The notes under the pieces: model-generated
Seen by the model: only the letters and a program-made list of their open reading frames with translations
Told to the model about the DNA's origin: nothing
Database searches by the model: none
Source of the DNA: Massilibacteroides sp.
GTDB lineage: Bacteria; Bacteroidota; Bacteroidia; Bacteroidales; Tannerellaceae
DNA: 64,000 nucleotides
Direction: 5' to 3'
Assembly (NCBI RefSeq): GCF_028705895.1
Contig: NZ_JAQWCQ010000003.1
Coordinates: 49,738-113,737 of the forward strand
Translations under genes and position numbers: made by a program
In this document: in pieces, positions 45,674-53,812 of the stretch
Layout of the letters: each line of letters opens with the position of its first letter
Numbering within the stretch: the stretch's first letter is position 1

Positions 45674-48469
45674 ATGATCAGGAGAATACTTATCTCCTTT
45701 TTTACGTTCTTTATTCTGTTTCAGGTAAAAGCGCAAATCAGCGAAGGAGGACTTCCACCAAGTTTTAGTTACGAGACAAATCTTCGAAGCGAAATTGCCG
45801 TTACGGATATTTCGGTACCTTTTAATGTGGAAGATTTAATTTTAGTAGATGAATGGCAGGTCTCTAATGGAGCTCCTCTGAAAGTAGCAACGTCCATTCC
45901 GGTAGATTTAACTTTGACAAATTCCGGAAACTGGCAGGTTCTTCCGGGAGGAGAAAAAATCTGGCAACTTCGCATTCAGGCTAAAGAGGCTATCGCTCTG
46001 ATGCTTTATTATAAAACTTTTCGTATTCCGGAAGGAGGAAAACTATTTATTTACAACGCCGACAAAACGCAGGTGTTAGGGGCATACACTCATCGTACAA
46101 ACCCGCGTGGCGACCGATTTGCAACAGAGTTTATTGCGGGCGATGATCTGATACTTGAATATGTACCTGCTCCTTCAGGAGAAGTTGCCGATATTGAAAT
46201 CGAAGAAATCGGATATGGATATAACCATTTGCAAGTCTTTGATAGTAACGAACTGAGAAGCAGCGGCAGTTGTATGGTAAATATAAATTGTTCAGAAGGA
46301 GCGGCCTGGCAGAAAGAGAAAGCAGGCGTTTGCTATACAATTCAAAAGATTGGCTCCAATTCTTATATTTGTTCCGGTTCGCTGGTAAATAATACGGCAC
46401 AGGATTTTAAACCGTATGTACTTATGGCTTATCATTGCATGGAAGAGACTCAGAGCGATGATGTATCGGTAGTAAGTACACCGGAAGATATGAAACAGTG
46501 GATGTTTTATTTTAATCGTGAAAGGCAGGGATGCTCCGATTCTTCTCCGGCTATTCAACGAACGATGACCGGTTGTAAAAAAGTGGCCGCCACGAATATA
46601 GATGGAGGTTCGGATGGTTTGCTGTTATTATTAGATCAGGATGTGCCTGAAAGCTATAATGTATATTATAATGGATGGGACAGGCGAAATATTGCGGCTC
46701 AGTCCGGTGTCGGCATTCACCATCCGGAAGGCGATTATAAAAAAATATCGACCTATACTTCCCAAGCTAAAGCAACGACATGGAATGGAACAAACTCAAC
46801 GGTCGGCGCAAAAAATGCTCATTGGAACGTTATCTTTTCAGAAACAGAAAACGGACATGGAGTTACTGAAGGAGGTTCTTCCGGTTCTCCTCTTTTTAAT
46901 GAGAATCATTTAATTGTGGGAACTCTTTCCGGAGGAACGTCTTCTTGTGAGAAACCCACAGGAGTAAACCTCTACGGAAAACTGAGCTACCATTGGAACA
47001 AATTCACACAAGATGATAGTACGCGTATGGATGTCTGGTTAGATCCTGACAATACGGGAGCAGAAACCTTATCCGGATTATCACATACAGTAAGTAAACC
47101 TTCACCCACCTATTTGCAGATTAGCTATATGAATAAGACTGTAAATCTCTCTTGGCAAGCTCCTGTGTCAACTGAAACCCCGACACTTTATTCTATTTAT
47201 AGAACAAATCAACTAATAGGAACAACACAAAACACGAACTATTCGGACATGAATGTTGATGTCGTCGGAGAAGTAATCTATAGTGTTACAGCAGAATATG
47301 CAGACGAGAGCGAGTCTTTACCTCTAATGGGATCGATCGTTATTCAGGAATACAAAGCTCCATCGGATCTGACATTGAGCACGGAAGCAGGGGGCGTGGT
47401 TCTTAATTGGGACGCTCCAATTTATAAACAAGCTATTTCGTGGTCAACCGGAGATCCCAACAGCGTATTGGGAGTCGATATTCCGATTTATTTCGGACAT
47501 CTATGGGAAGCAGATGACCTTAAAGGCATAGCGAACAACACAATAACAGCAGTAGAATTTTATGCTGCAAAGGAAGCTACGTATTCATTGGCTTTAATTC
47601 AGGGGAATAATCGTTATACACAGGCAGTCGTCTCTCCTGCAACATCGGGCATTCTTTCTGTAGAGTTGACAACGCCCTTTGTGATTGATGCTACAAAAGA
47701 ACTTATTGTTGCACTATACACATATAGTTCAAACGATGAAGTGGGAACAATGGGAATTGATGAAGGTCCGGCAGTTATAGGTAAAGGGAATTTAATTTCA
47801 GAAGACGCTGTGAAATGGTTCGTCTTGTATGACGGAACGGAGGATTCGGAAAATCAGTTTGACAATAATTTTTATCTGGCAGCAATCGTAAGTTCTGAAC
47901 AAGGAACTACAACCCGAATGGGAGCAGCTGCAGCAGAGGCTGAAAATACGAAGAAAGCTTATCCGGTTTCTGTGATAAAAACAGATATACCGAATCTTTC
48001 CCTAAGGGCTATTTCAGCAACCCGATCTACTCAATTACAATATCCGGCCGCTTTCCCGGAAATAACAGGATATAATGTTTATCGTAATTCCATCTTGTTA
48101 AACTCTGAGCCTGTTAAAGGTCTTGAATATACAGACAAGGCCGCTAAGGGTGTGTATTCATATGGAGTCTCAACTGTATATTCTGGGGAGGAGAGCGAAC
48201 AGGTTTTATTGTCCTCAATCAGCGTTTCGAATGCACAAATACCTGAAAACGGAGTGTATCTATCGCCGGCAGTATTTAAGGAACAAATCCGGATTCTAAA
48301 TGCAGATAAGGTGACACAATTGGAGATCTATTCGATCTCCGGACAATTGATAACACGTATAGTTTCTCCGGAAGAAACGATAAATACGTCTGCGCTTATT
48401 CCGGGTGCTTATATCTTTAAACTATACACCAAAGATGGAATAAAATCGGTTCAAACCATAAAGAAATAA
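45674..48469 (+). CDS. Trypsin-like (lysyl endopeptidase-type) protease with T9SS C-terminal domain
   Basis: 931-residue secreted serine protease. Signal peptide (LISFFTFFILFQVKA), a propeptide-like N-terminal part, then a chymotrypsin-fold domain resembling Achromobacter lysyl endopeptidase: catalytic His 254 in YVLMAYHCMEE, a probable Asp in IDGGSDGLLLLLD near 316, and Ser 403 in TEGGSSGSPLF. Fibronectin-like domains fill about 475-850. The last ~75 residues (QIRILNADKVTQLEIYSISG to the KTI-type end) form a type A sorting domain for type IX secretion and surface attachment. The specificity for Lys is only inferred from family. Confidence 0.88.
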   Translation: MIRRILISFFTFFILFQVKAQISEGGLPPSFSYETNLRSEIAVTDISVPFNVEDLILVDEWQVSNGAPLKVATSIPVDLTLTNSGNWQVLPGGEKIWQLRIQAKEAIALMLYYKTFRIPEGGKLFIYNADKTQVLGAYTHRTNPRGDRFATEFIAGDDLILEYVPAPSGEVADIEIEEIGYGYNHLQVFDSNELRSSGSCMVNINCSEGAAWQKEKAGVCYTIQKIGSNSYICSGSLVNNTAQDFKPYVLMAYHCMEETQSDDVSVVSTPEDMKQWMFYFNRERQGCSDSSPAIQRTMTGCKKVAATNIDGGSDGLLLLLDQDVPESYNVYYNGWDRRNIAAQSGVGIHHPEGDYKKISTYTSQAKATTWNGTNSTVGAKNAHWNVIFSETENGHGVTEGGSSGSPLFNENHLIVGTLSGGTSSCEKPTGVNLYGKLSYHWNKFTQDDSTRMDVWLDPDNTGAETLSGLSHTVSKPSPTYLQISYMNKTVNLSWQAPVSTETPTLYSIYRTNQLIGTTQNTNYSDMNVDVVGEVIYSVTAEYADESESLPLMGSIVIQEYKAPSDLTLSTEAGGVVLNWDAPIYKQAISWSTGDPNSVLGVDIPIYFGHLWEADDLKGIANNTITAVEFYAAKEATYSLALIQGNNRYTQAVVSPATSGILSVELTTPFVIDATKELIVALYTYSSNDEVGTMGIDEGPAVIGKGNLISEDAVKWFVLYDGTEDSENQFDNNFYLAAIVSSEQGTTTRMGAAAAEAENTKKAYPVSVIKTDIPNLSLRAISATRSTQLQYPAAFPEITGYNVYRNSILLNSEPVKGLEYTDKAAKGVYSYGVSTVYSGEESEQVLLSSISVSNAQIPENGVYLSPAVFKEQIRILNADKVTQLEIYSISGQLITRIVSPEETINTSALIPGAYIFKLYTKDGIKSVQTIKK

Positions 48470-48498
48470 TCCGTAAGTCATAGGAACCCGAATGGATA

Positions 48499-49791
48499 TT
48501 ATCGGGTAATCCATGGAGCGGGATTCAGCTTGGTTCGTTCTTTCCATAGCTGAAAGTGCAGAATAGTAGAGTTACCGTCTTCTTTGTCTGTAAATATTTT
48601 ACCCAACAACTGGCGGGTAGCAACCTTTTCGCCTTGTTTAACATACACCTGACTCAGATTACTATATACCGTCAGGTAATTTCCATGACGGACTATTACC
48701 GAGTTATTATATCCCGGAACAACGAAAACACGGGTTACTTCTCCACTAAATATAGCCTGAGCATCTGCTCCAGGCTTCACCTGCAGATCGATTCCATTAT
48801 TATTCATACGGATATTCTTTAACTCCTGATGTTGTTGTTCACCAAAGTAAGAAACAATCGTATATGTTGAATTTACGGGAGCCGGAAGTCGTCCTTTATT
48901 ACTTGCAAAATCGGTAGAGAGTTTCCGTTCGGCTTGTGTCATGGCATATCCTCCCTTCGTATCAGCAACGCGTTTCTTAGATTCTGTCTCAGGCTCAGTT
49001 GTCTTTTCTCCTTTTTTCTCACGTGCCAATCGTTCGCGCTCTTCTCTTCTGGCTTCTTCTTCAGCGCGCGCAATCTCTTCGGCAATTAATTTTTCTATTT
49101 GCTTATTCAAGGCAGCGGCTTGCTGTCTTTTCTTTCGGAGTTCTGCCTGTAGCTCTTTCTGTTTTTTATTGAGTTGTTGTACTTCCGTTTTCTGAGTTGA
49201 CTCCTCCTGTTGCAGTTTGTTTTTTTCTTGCTCCCTGACCTGCACCAACGCTTCCTTCTCGGCTCTTGTCTTCTGTAAAGCTTCCCGCTTAGATTCTATT
49301 TCCTTTTGTTTTTCGATAATTTCGGTCGCTTGAAGCTTTTGCCAATTTCCATATTCACGCAGGTAACGCATACGCCTCATCGATTGAGAAAAATTATCAG
49401 CAGAGAGGATGAACAAAAGTTTATCTTGTGATGATCTGTGTTTCTGAATGCTTTGAGCAGACTTCTTGTAGTTTTCCCGTTTTACTGTCAACTCATTTTC
49501 CAGTGACGCTATTTCCTGACGCATAGATTCCATCTGATTATCTATCGCAGTCATTTCCTGAGTCAGAAGACTTAACACTTTCTTCCTGTTCAGAAGTTGG
49601 TTAGATAGGAGAGTCAATCGCTTAAGAGAATTCTTTGCTGTAAGCGTAGTTTCTTTCAACAGTTTATCTGTTTCTGCAATTTCAGCCAAAGCCTCTTTAC
49701 GTTGCCTTTCCAGCTCTTTCACTCGAGATGAATTCTGAGCTGTGGCAGCTAATGTAGATACGCATAATATGGCCAACCAGAGAAACTTCAT
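48499..49791 (-). CDS. EnvC-like murein hydrolase activator (degenerate M23 domain)
   Basis: Exported 430-residue protein with two long coiled-coil regions (about residues 20-115 and 150-260, rich in E, K, Q and R) and a C-terminal LytM/M23 fold. The usual zinc ligands are partly lost: the first His is Asn (NNNGIDL), the YAHL-type His is Asn (VYSNL), while LHFQLWKE keeps one His. This pattern fits EnvC/NlpD-type activators, which bind and activate amidases at the division site without cutting peptidoglycan themselves. It directly follows the DUF4292 gene and is the last gene of the dut operon. Confidence 0.88.
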   Translation of the reverse strand: MKFLWLAILCVSTLAATAQNSSRVKELERQRKEALAEIAETDKLLKETTLTAKNSLKRLTLLSNQLLNRKKVLSLLTQEMTAIDNQMESMRQEIASLENELTVKRENYKKSAQSIQKHRSSQDKLLFILSADNFSQSMRRMRYLREYGNWQKLQATEIIEKQKEIESKREALQKTRAEKEALVQVREQEKNKLQQEESTQKTEVQQLNKKQKELQAELRKKRQQAAALNKQIEKLIAEEIARAEEEARREERERLAREKKGEKTTEPETESKKRVADTKGGYAMTQAERKLSTDFASNKGRLPAPVNSTYTIVSYFGEQQHQELKNIRMNNNGIDLQVKPGADAQAIFSGEVTRVFVVPGYNNSVIVRHGNYLTVYSNLSQVYVKQGEKVATRQLLGKIFTDKEDGNSTILHFQLWKERTKLNPAPWITR

Positions 49792-50640
49792 TTAGTCTGT
49801 TTTACTATTTCTTAAACTTTTGACTATCTGTGCAAAGGTAACACGTTTATACTTTGAAGGAATAGAAAAACTCAAATTAACCGGAACATCCGGCTCTACA
49901 CGCGAAAAAGAGAATGTTGCTTTACCCGTTTGTTTATTGTTCGCAACAATCCGTACATCCATCAACATCGGAAATGGTTGCTTCTCCACAAGTCTGAAAT
50001 CTTGATAATCCCAATATAAATTATAACGTTCGTCTTTATCGGTCACATGCAAGGACAATAGCTTTTCTTCTCCGTCTGCAAGAAACGTATAAAGTAAATC
50101 CATTACATCTTGTGTTTTAGCTATAGCCTTGACTCCTTCCTGAGAAAGTTTGAATCGATTGTATTTTTCAGGGGTTATATCCTGTTCTCCAGGAAGAAAA
50201 ATACGGTTGGTAAACAAGGCCTGCAGATTATAATAGTTAAAATCTACCGGAAGGCTTCCTTTCATCCCTTCATATCCTTCTGCTACATAACGCTTGTTCA
50301 AGCGATCCAGCACCTTTACGCTATCCAGAGTGAATTCAATCCGAAAAAGTTCGATCCCTAACATTGGAACAACAGACAATTGGAAGGCACTATCCTTTAC
50401 CATCTTCATGTCCACTCTTGAACTTAATGTTTTATCTGTAGTCGTAATCTCCGCGTTCATACGCGCTGAAAGAGTCGTGTATTGAAAAGCCTGTTCTTTC
50501 ATCGAATCAAAGAATTCTTTATGCGCTTTAGCCGTTCCCAATCCGACTGTTCCGACTTTCTGAGATGATTTACAGCCAGACAAAAGGAGCAGCAATAAGA
50601 TTCCCGCATAGCTTAAATTACGAACCGTTTTTTTCATCAT
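49792..50640 (-). CDS. DUF4292 lipoprotein
   Basis: 282-residue envelope lipoprotein of the Bacteroidota DUF4292 family. The lipobox is GILLLLLLSGC. The remainder is a beta-rich domain that resembles LolA/LolB-like lipid-binding folds in pattern (SARMNAEITTTDKTLSSRVD, then the basic C-terminal KYKRVTFAQIVKSL), so a role in outer-membrane lipid or lipoprotein handling is possible but unproven. It abuts envC (no gap) and overlaps the TPR gene by 4 bases, so the three genes are translationally coupled. Confidence 0.78.
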   Translation of the reverse strand: MMKKTVRNLSYAGILLLLLLSGCKSSQKVGTVGLGTAKAHKEFFDSMKEQAFQYTTLSARMNAEITTTDKTLSSRVDMKMVKDSAFQLSVVPMLGIELFRIEFTLDSVKVLDRLNKRYVAEGYEGMKGSLPVDFNYYNLQALFTNRIFLPGEQDITPEKYNRFKLSQEGVKAIAKTQDVMDLLYTFLADGEEKLLSLHVTDKDERYNLYWDYQDFRLVEKQPFPMLMDVRIVANNKQTGKATFSFSRVEPDVPVNLSFSIPSKYKRVTFAQIVKSLRNSKTD

Positions 50641-52397
50641 TTCGCGTTTTCGTCTTCTATATATATCCCTTCACTTATCTTACGATCCAATACGTCTCCT
50701 TCTTTTCCCAACTCTTTAGCCTTTTTCCACTGTTCCACCGCTTTCTCTTTATCACCCATCATATAAAGAATATCTCCGTAATGATCATGCAGTTCTGAAC
50801 TATTTGTTTTGTCTTTCTCTAAAGCACTTTCTATATAGATCTTAGCCAACGTATAATTTCCTTGCATAAAAAAGATCCAGGCATAGGTGTCTAAATAAGT
50901 TGCATTATCGGGTTCCAATTTTATACATTGCGCACTCATTCTCTCAGCCCGCTTCAAATCTTTCTTAGCAAGCGACAAGAAATAACTATAATTGTTCAGA
51001 ACCACGACATTCTTATCATTATATTTCAAGGCTTCATCATAGGCCACAAATGCGCTATCCAATTGATCTATCTGATAATATATATCTCCTATCTGACCAT
51101 AGAAATCTGATTTCAGCGGCAAATTTTCTGCTGGAATTATCTCAATTCCCGCTTTATATACGTCCAATGCCTTTTCGTATTCTTTCTGTTGGTAATGGGC
51201 AATTCCAAGATAAAAATAGAATTCGGGGGATTCCGGGAAAAGCTCCATACAGCGATTACAAATACGAATAACTTCATCAGTATCTTCCGAACGGAGAGCT
51301 AAATTCAATAATTGTTGCCATGCTCCGATATTATCCGGTTCCATTTCCGTTACAAGCTGAATCTGAAACTTTGCTTCGTCAAGTTTATTCTGAGATGCAA
51401 GCAAACTGGCATACATCATCTTGATTTCCGTATCCTCGGGATGTTGCTCTAAGAGTGTTTTAAACAAATTATTAGCCCGCTCCGATCCTTTTTCCGTCTG
51501 CCCCAGTTTTAATATATAACGAGAGAGGATCCCGACTTTTACGTCCACGTCTAACTTCTCATTAACTAAAGCATCATTGATTTGAGTTTCAGCGGCTTCT
51601 TTGTCTCCTTTTGCTTCATAATAATTCGCCATGGAAACAATATAATACGGATTCTCCGGGTCTATACTTTTAGCTTTTGTATAATGCTCTAACGCTTTCT
51701 CCAATTCTCCTTTTTCTAAATACAAATCACCCATGATAATCTGATAGCGGGACTCCATCGGATATTTCTCAGCTAATTTTTCAATTTCCCTGAATGCTTC
51801 GGCCGGCTTTTCCAGCGTATTATACAACTTATATTTTTGCATCGACAGAGCCTCATTCATTCCAATAACAGACTCTAACGCATCAAAGGCGTCTATCGCT
51901 TTACCAATTTCACCCTGTTGCGTCAACGATTCAGCAAGATAGTAATTCAGATCCGCTTTCGCCGGATATTCTTTAACCAACTCCTCAAACTCTTCAGCAG
52001 CTTCACCATACAAGCCCATGTTCCGGGAAAATGTAGCCAACCTCATTCTGTACGTGAAGTTATTGTTACTATTTGCAACCGCTCGTTTCAACATATCCAA
52101 TGCCTTTTCGGGACGTTGCTGTTGTATGTAAAACGAAGAAAGCTCGAAAAGAACGGGAGCGGCTGTCGAATCAATAGAGAGGCAATGAGAAAAAGCCTCG
52201 TAAGCCGCATCATATTTCTCTGCGTTCTTAAGATTCAATCCTTCATAAAAGAAATAGTCAAATTTCCGCTTTTGAGATTCACTCAGTTCCTTTTTTAAAG
52301 AAATTGTCTCTTTCTTTTCAGCCCAGGAGAAGGCAGAGAAAAAGGCAGCAAACACAAAAACAAAAAAGAAAAAACGGTATGGCTGTCGTGTCAACAT
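50637..52397 (-). CDS. Exported tetratricopeptide-repeat protein
   Basis: 586-residue protein with a signal peptide (RFFFFVFVFAAFFSAFSWA) and a long array of TPR units. Examples are AAPVLFELSSFYIQQQRPEK, ELEKALEHYTKAKSIDPENP and YEKALDVYKAGIEI, spaced at about 34 residues from residue 45 to 570. It probably scaffolds an envelope complex. It lies 12 bases after dut and overlaps the DUF4292 gene by 4 bases. No catalytic domain is present. Confidence 0.88.
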   Translation of the reverse strand: MLTRQPYRFFFFVFVFAAFFSAFSWAEKKETISLKKELSESQKRKFDYFFYEGLNLKNAEKYDAAYEAFSHCLSIDSTAAPVLFELSSFYIQQQRPEKALDMLKRAVANSNNNFTYRMRLATFSRNMGLYGEAAEEFEELVKEYPAKADLNYYLAESLTQQGEIGKAIDAFDALESVIGMNEALSMQKYKLYNTLEKPAEAFREIEKLAEKYPMESRYQIIMGDLYLEKGELEKALEHYTKAKSIDPENPYYIVSMANYYEAKGDKEAAETQINDALVNEKLDVDVKVGILSRYILKLGQTEKGSERANNLFKTLLEQHPEDTEIKMMYASLLASQNKLDEAKFQIQLVTEMEPDNIGAWQQLLNLALRSEDTDEVIRICNRCMELFPESPEFYFYLGIAHYQQKEYEKALDVYKAGIEIIPAENLPLKSDFYGQIGDIYYQIDQLDSAFVAYDEALKYNDKNVVVLNNYSYFLSLAKKDLKRAERMSAQCIKLEPDNATYLDTYAWIFFMQGNYTLAKIYIESALEKDKTNSSELHDHYGDILYMMGDKEKAVEQWKKAKELGKEGDVLDRKISEGIYIEDENAK

Positions 52398-52409
52398 AAT
52401 TAATCTGAT

Positions 52410-52844
52410 TTATTGCTTTCCGGTATGTCCGAATCCACCAGCACCTCGTTCCGTGTCATCTAAAGTTTCTTCCGGCTGCCATTCTACATGACCATGCGCA
52501 GCAATTACCATCTGGCAAATACGCTCACCATCATTTACGACAAAAGGCTCATTGGATAGATTGATCAGGATAATTCCTATTTCGCCACGATAATCCGCAT
52601 CGATCGTTCCGGGCGTATTCAACAAAGAAATACCATGCTTAATGGCCAGCCCACTACGCGGACGCATCTGTGCTTCATAACCCTCAGGGAGAGCAATATA
52701 TAATCCTGTCGGAATTAACCTACGTTCTAAAGGTTTGATTTCAACCGGTTCTGTCAGAAAAGCACGAATATCCATCCCCGCAGACAGAGGTGTTGCATAT
52801 TGAGGTAACGGGTGATGAGATTTATTTATAATCTTTACTTTCAT
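52410..52844 (-). CDS. dut: dUTP diphosphatase
   Basis: Trimeric dUTPase hydrolysing dUTP to dUMP, protecting DNA from uracil and feeding thymidylate synthesis. All five motifs are visible in 144 residues: AGMDIRAF near 24, [12 protein letters not shown] near 62, [20 protein letters not shown] near 77, RICQMVIA near 107, and the C-terminal [10 protein letters not shown]. It heads an operon with TPR, DUF4292 and EnvC-like genes; a nucleotide enzyme in front of envelope genes is unusual but I draw no functional link. Confidence 0.96.
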   Translation of the reverse strand: MKVKIINKSHHPLPQYATPLSAGMDIRAFLTEPVEIKPLERRLIPTGLYIALPEGYEAQMRPRSGLAIKHGISLLNTPGTIDADYRGEIGIILINLSNEPFVVNDGERICQMVIAAHGHVEWQPEETLDDTERGAGGFGHTGKQ

Positions 52845-52866
52845 TGAATTATTTTTTATTTATACC

Positions 52867-52874
52867 CAAATTTA
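52867..52874 (-). promoter_or_regulatory. Predicted -7 element of the dut operon
   Basis: On the minus strand TAAATTTG matches TAnnTTTG, 22 bases before the dut start. Hairpin H1 of the transposase unit (52878-52890) begins 3 bases further upstream and hairpin H2 (52903-52921) next, so the -33 position falls inside the repeat unit. Confidence 0.6.
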
Positions 52875-52877
52875 TTA

Positions 52878-52956
52878 AGGCTGAAAGCCTGATATAACTT
52901 AGCCCAACGCAACGCGTTGGGTATATAATTAAGATTTATCAACGCCCTGAATGGGC
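52878..52956 (+). repeat. Left hairpin set H1-H2-H3
   Basis: H1 52878-52890: AGGCT-GAA-AGCCT. H2 52903-52921: CCCAACGC-AAC-GCGTTGGG. H3 52944-52956: GCCC-TGAAT-GGGC. H3 ends 12 bases before the transposase stop (on the minus strand, just beyond the 3' end); H1 faces the dut promoter. Confidence 0.8.
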
Positions 52957-52968
52957 AGTATAATAATT

Positions 52969-53421
52969 TCAATTCCATAAATATTGTTCATTAAAATCAA
53001 TATTATACTCACTTAAAAAGCGAAGATATTCATCTTTAAATGAATATTTTTTATGATGCTCTTTCTGCAAGTTTATATATTCTTTCACAACCTTAACTTT
53101 AGACTGACTAACGGAATATCCCGCATAACCTCCCTGCCATGCAAAATTTTCATAATATCGATCTTTAGCTTTTATCCAACGACTACTATTACGTTTTATG
53201 TCCTCAACCAAAGTTGACAAGGCAATATTCTTTGACATAACACATAAAATATGAATGTGATTTTCCGTTCCATTAAGGAGTATTGGAATAGAGCCGGACT
53301 GTTTAATAATTGCACCAATATAAGCATACAATTCAGCCTCTATCTCAGACTTAATTAAACAAGTATTATCTTTTACATGAAAAATAACATGTATGTATAA
53401 TTTGGATAACGATTGTGCCAT
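52969..53421 (-). CDS. IS200/RAYT-type HUH tyrosine transposase
   Basis: 150-residue Y1_Tnp-family protein that would nick and rejoin single-stranded DNA at hairpins. The HUH pair is visible in NGTENHIHILCVM near residue 55, and the catalytic Tyr in VKEYINLQKEHHKKYSF near residue 114 with the following Q and HH typical of the family. Both ends look intact: MAQSLSKLYIHVIFHVKD at the start and the YNIDFNEQYLWN ending shared with many lone Y1 transposases. There is no TnpB. The start codon lies 8 bases from hairpin H3', which could restrict translation. Whether it moves itself or only its hairpins is unknown. Confidence 0.92.
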   Translation of the reverse strand: MAQSLSKLYIHVIFHVKDNTCLIKSEIEAELYAYIGAIIKQSGSIPILLNGTENHIHILCVMSKNIALSTLVEDIKRNSSRWIKAKDRYYENFAWQGGYAGYSVSQSKVKVVKEYINLQKEHHKKYSFKDEYLRFLSEYNIDFNEQYLWN

Positions 53422-53429
53422 TTTATATT

Positions 53430-53507
53430 GTCCTTACAGGACGCTTTGTTCGTTACATAAATACCCAATGCGTTGCATTGGGCTATATTATTTAGGGCTT
53501 TCAGCCC
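53430..53507 (-). repeat. Right hairpin set H3'-H2'-H1' (inverted copy)
   Basis: Read on the minus strand: H1' 53495-53507 GGGCT-GAA-AGCCC; H2' 53464-53482 CCCAATGC-AAC-GCATTGGG (read as its complement the loop is GTT); H3' 53430-53442 GTCC-TGTAA-GGAC. Relative to the left set, H1 changes A-T to G-C, H2 changes C-G to T-A, and H3 changes C-G to T-A, always keeping the pair. Beyond it, 53508-53812 contains only two short hairpins (53665-53677, GAAGC-AAA-GCTTC; a CCTAA/TTAGG pair near 53738-53757 that might weakly end ispG transcription) and no gene. Confidence 0.8.
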
Positions 53508-53812
53508 ATATTTTTCTTAGATTGAGTCATAAAAACTATCAACCGAAAACACGACGTTTTTAATCTCTCCGATACTCATGTGAAACATTTTCTCCTTTCG
53601 TTGCGAATATACTGTTTTTGAGTGAGAAAACTTATGAAATGAACAGTTTTTCACACCTTGTAACGAAGCAAAGCTTCAAATTAAATTTTTATTTCAATTA
53701 TACGTTTTATTTATCGAACTGAGGAATCATTTAACCAGCCTAATACATTTACGTTAGGTAATGATGGCTATATCTTTCGTACTGAAAGGACATGATAGAA
53801 ATTTCTGACAGC

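Larger units (their letters stand above)
52878..53507 (-). mobile_element. RAYT/IS200-like unit: Y1 transposase between inverted sets of three hairpins
   Basis: A 630-bp unit made of a lone HUH-Tyr transposase gene (52969-53421) and two flanks that each carry three hairpins in the same outside-to-inside order H1-H2-H3 but inverted to each other. Spacings match between flanks (H1-H2 12 and 12 bases; H2-H3 22 and 21 bases). Each hairpin pair keeps its loop or loop pattern and differs by one compensated base pair. No tnpB or other cargo is present. This fits a REP-associated tyrosine transposase with its cognate palindromes. Long fixed presence is also possible, because the gene is intact. Confidence 0.75.

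Noticed and set aside
48486..48507. ACCCGA/TCGGGT hairpin as terminator between the protease and envC-like genes
   Set aside because: Six base pairs with a 10-base loop and no T-run; it overlaps the envC stop codon. Too weak to list.
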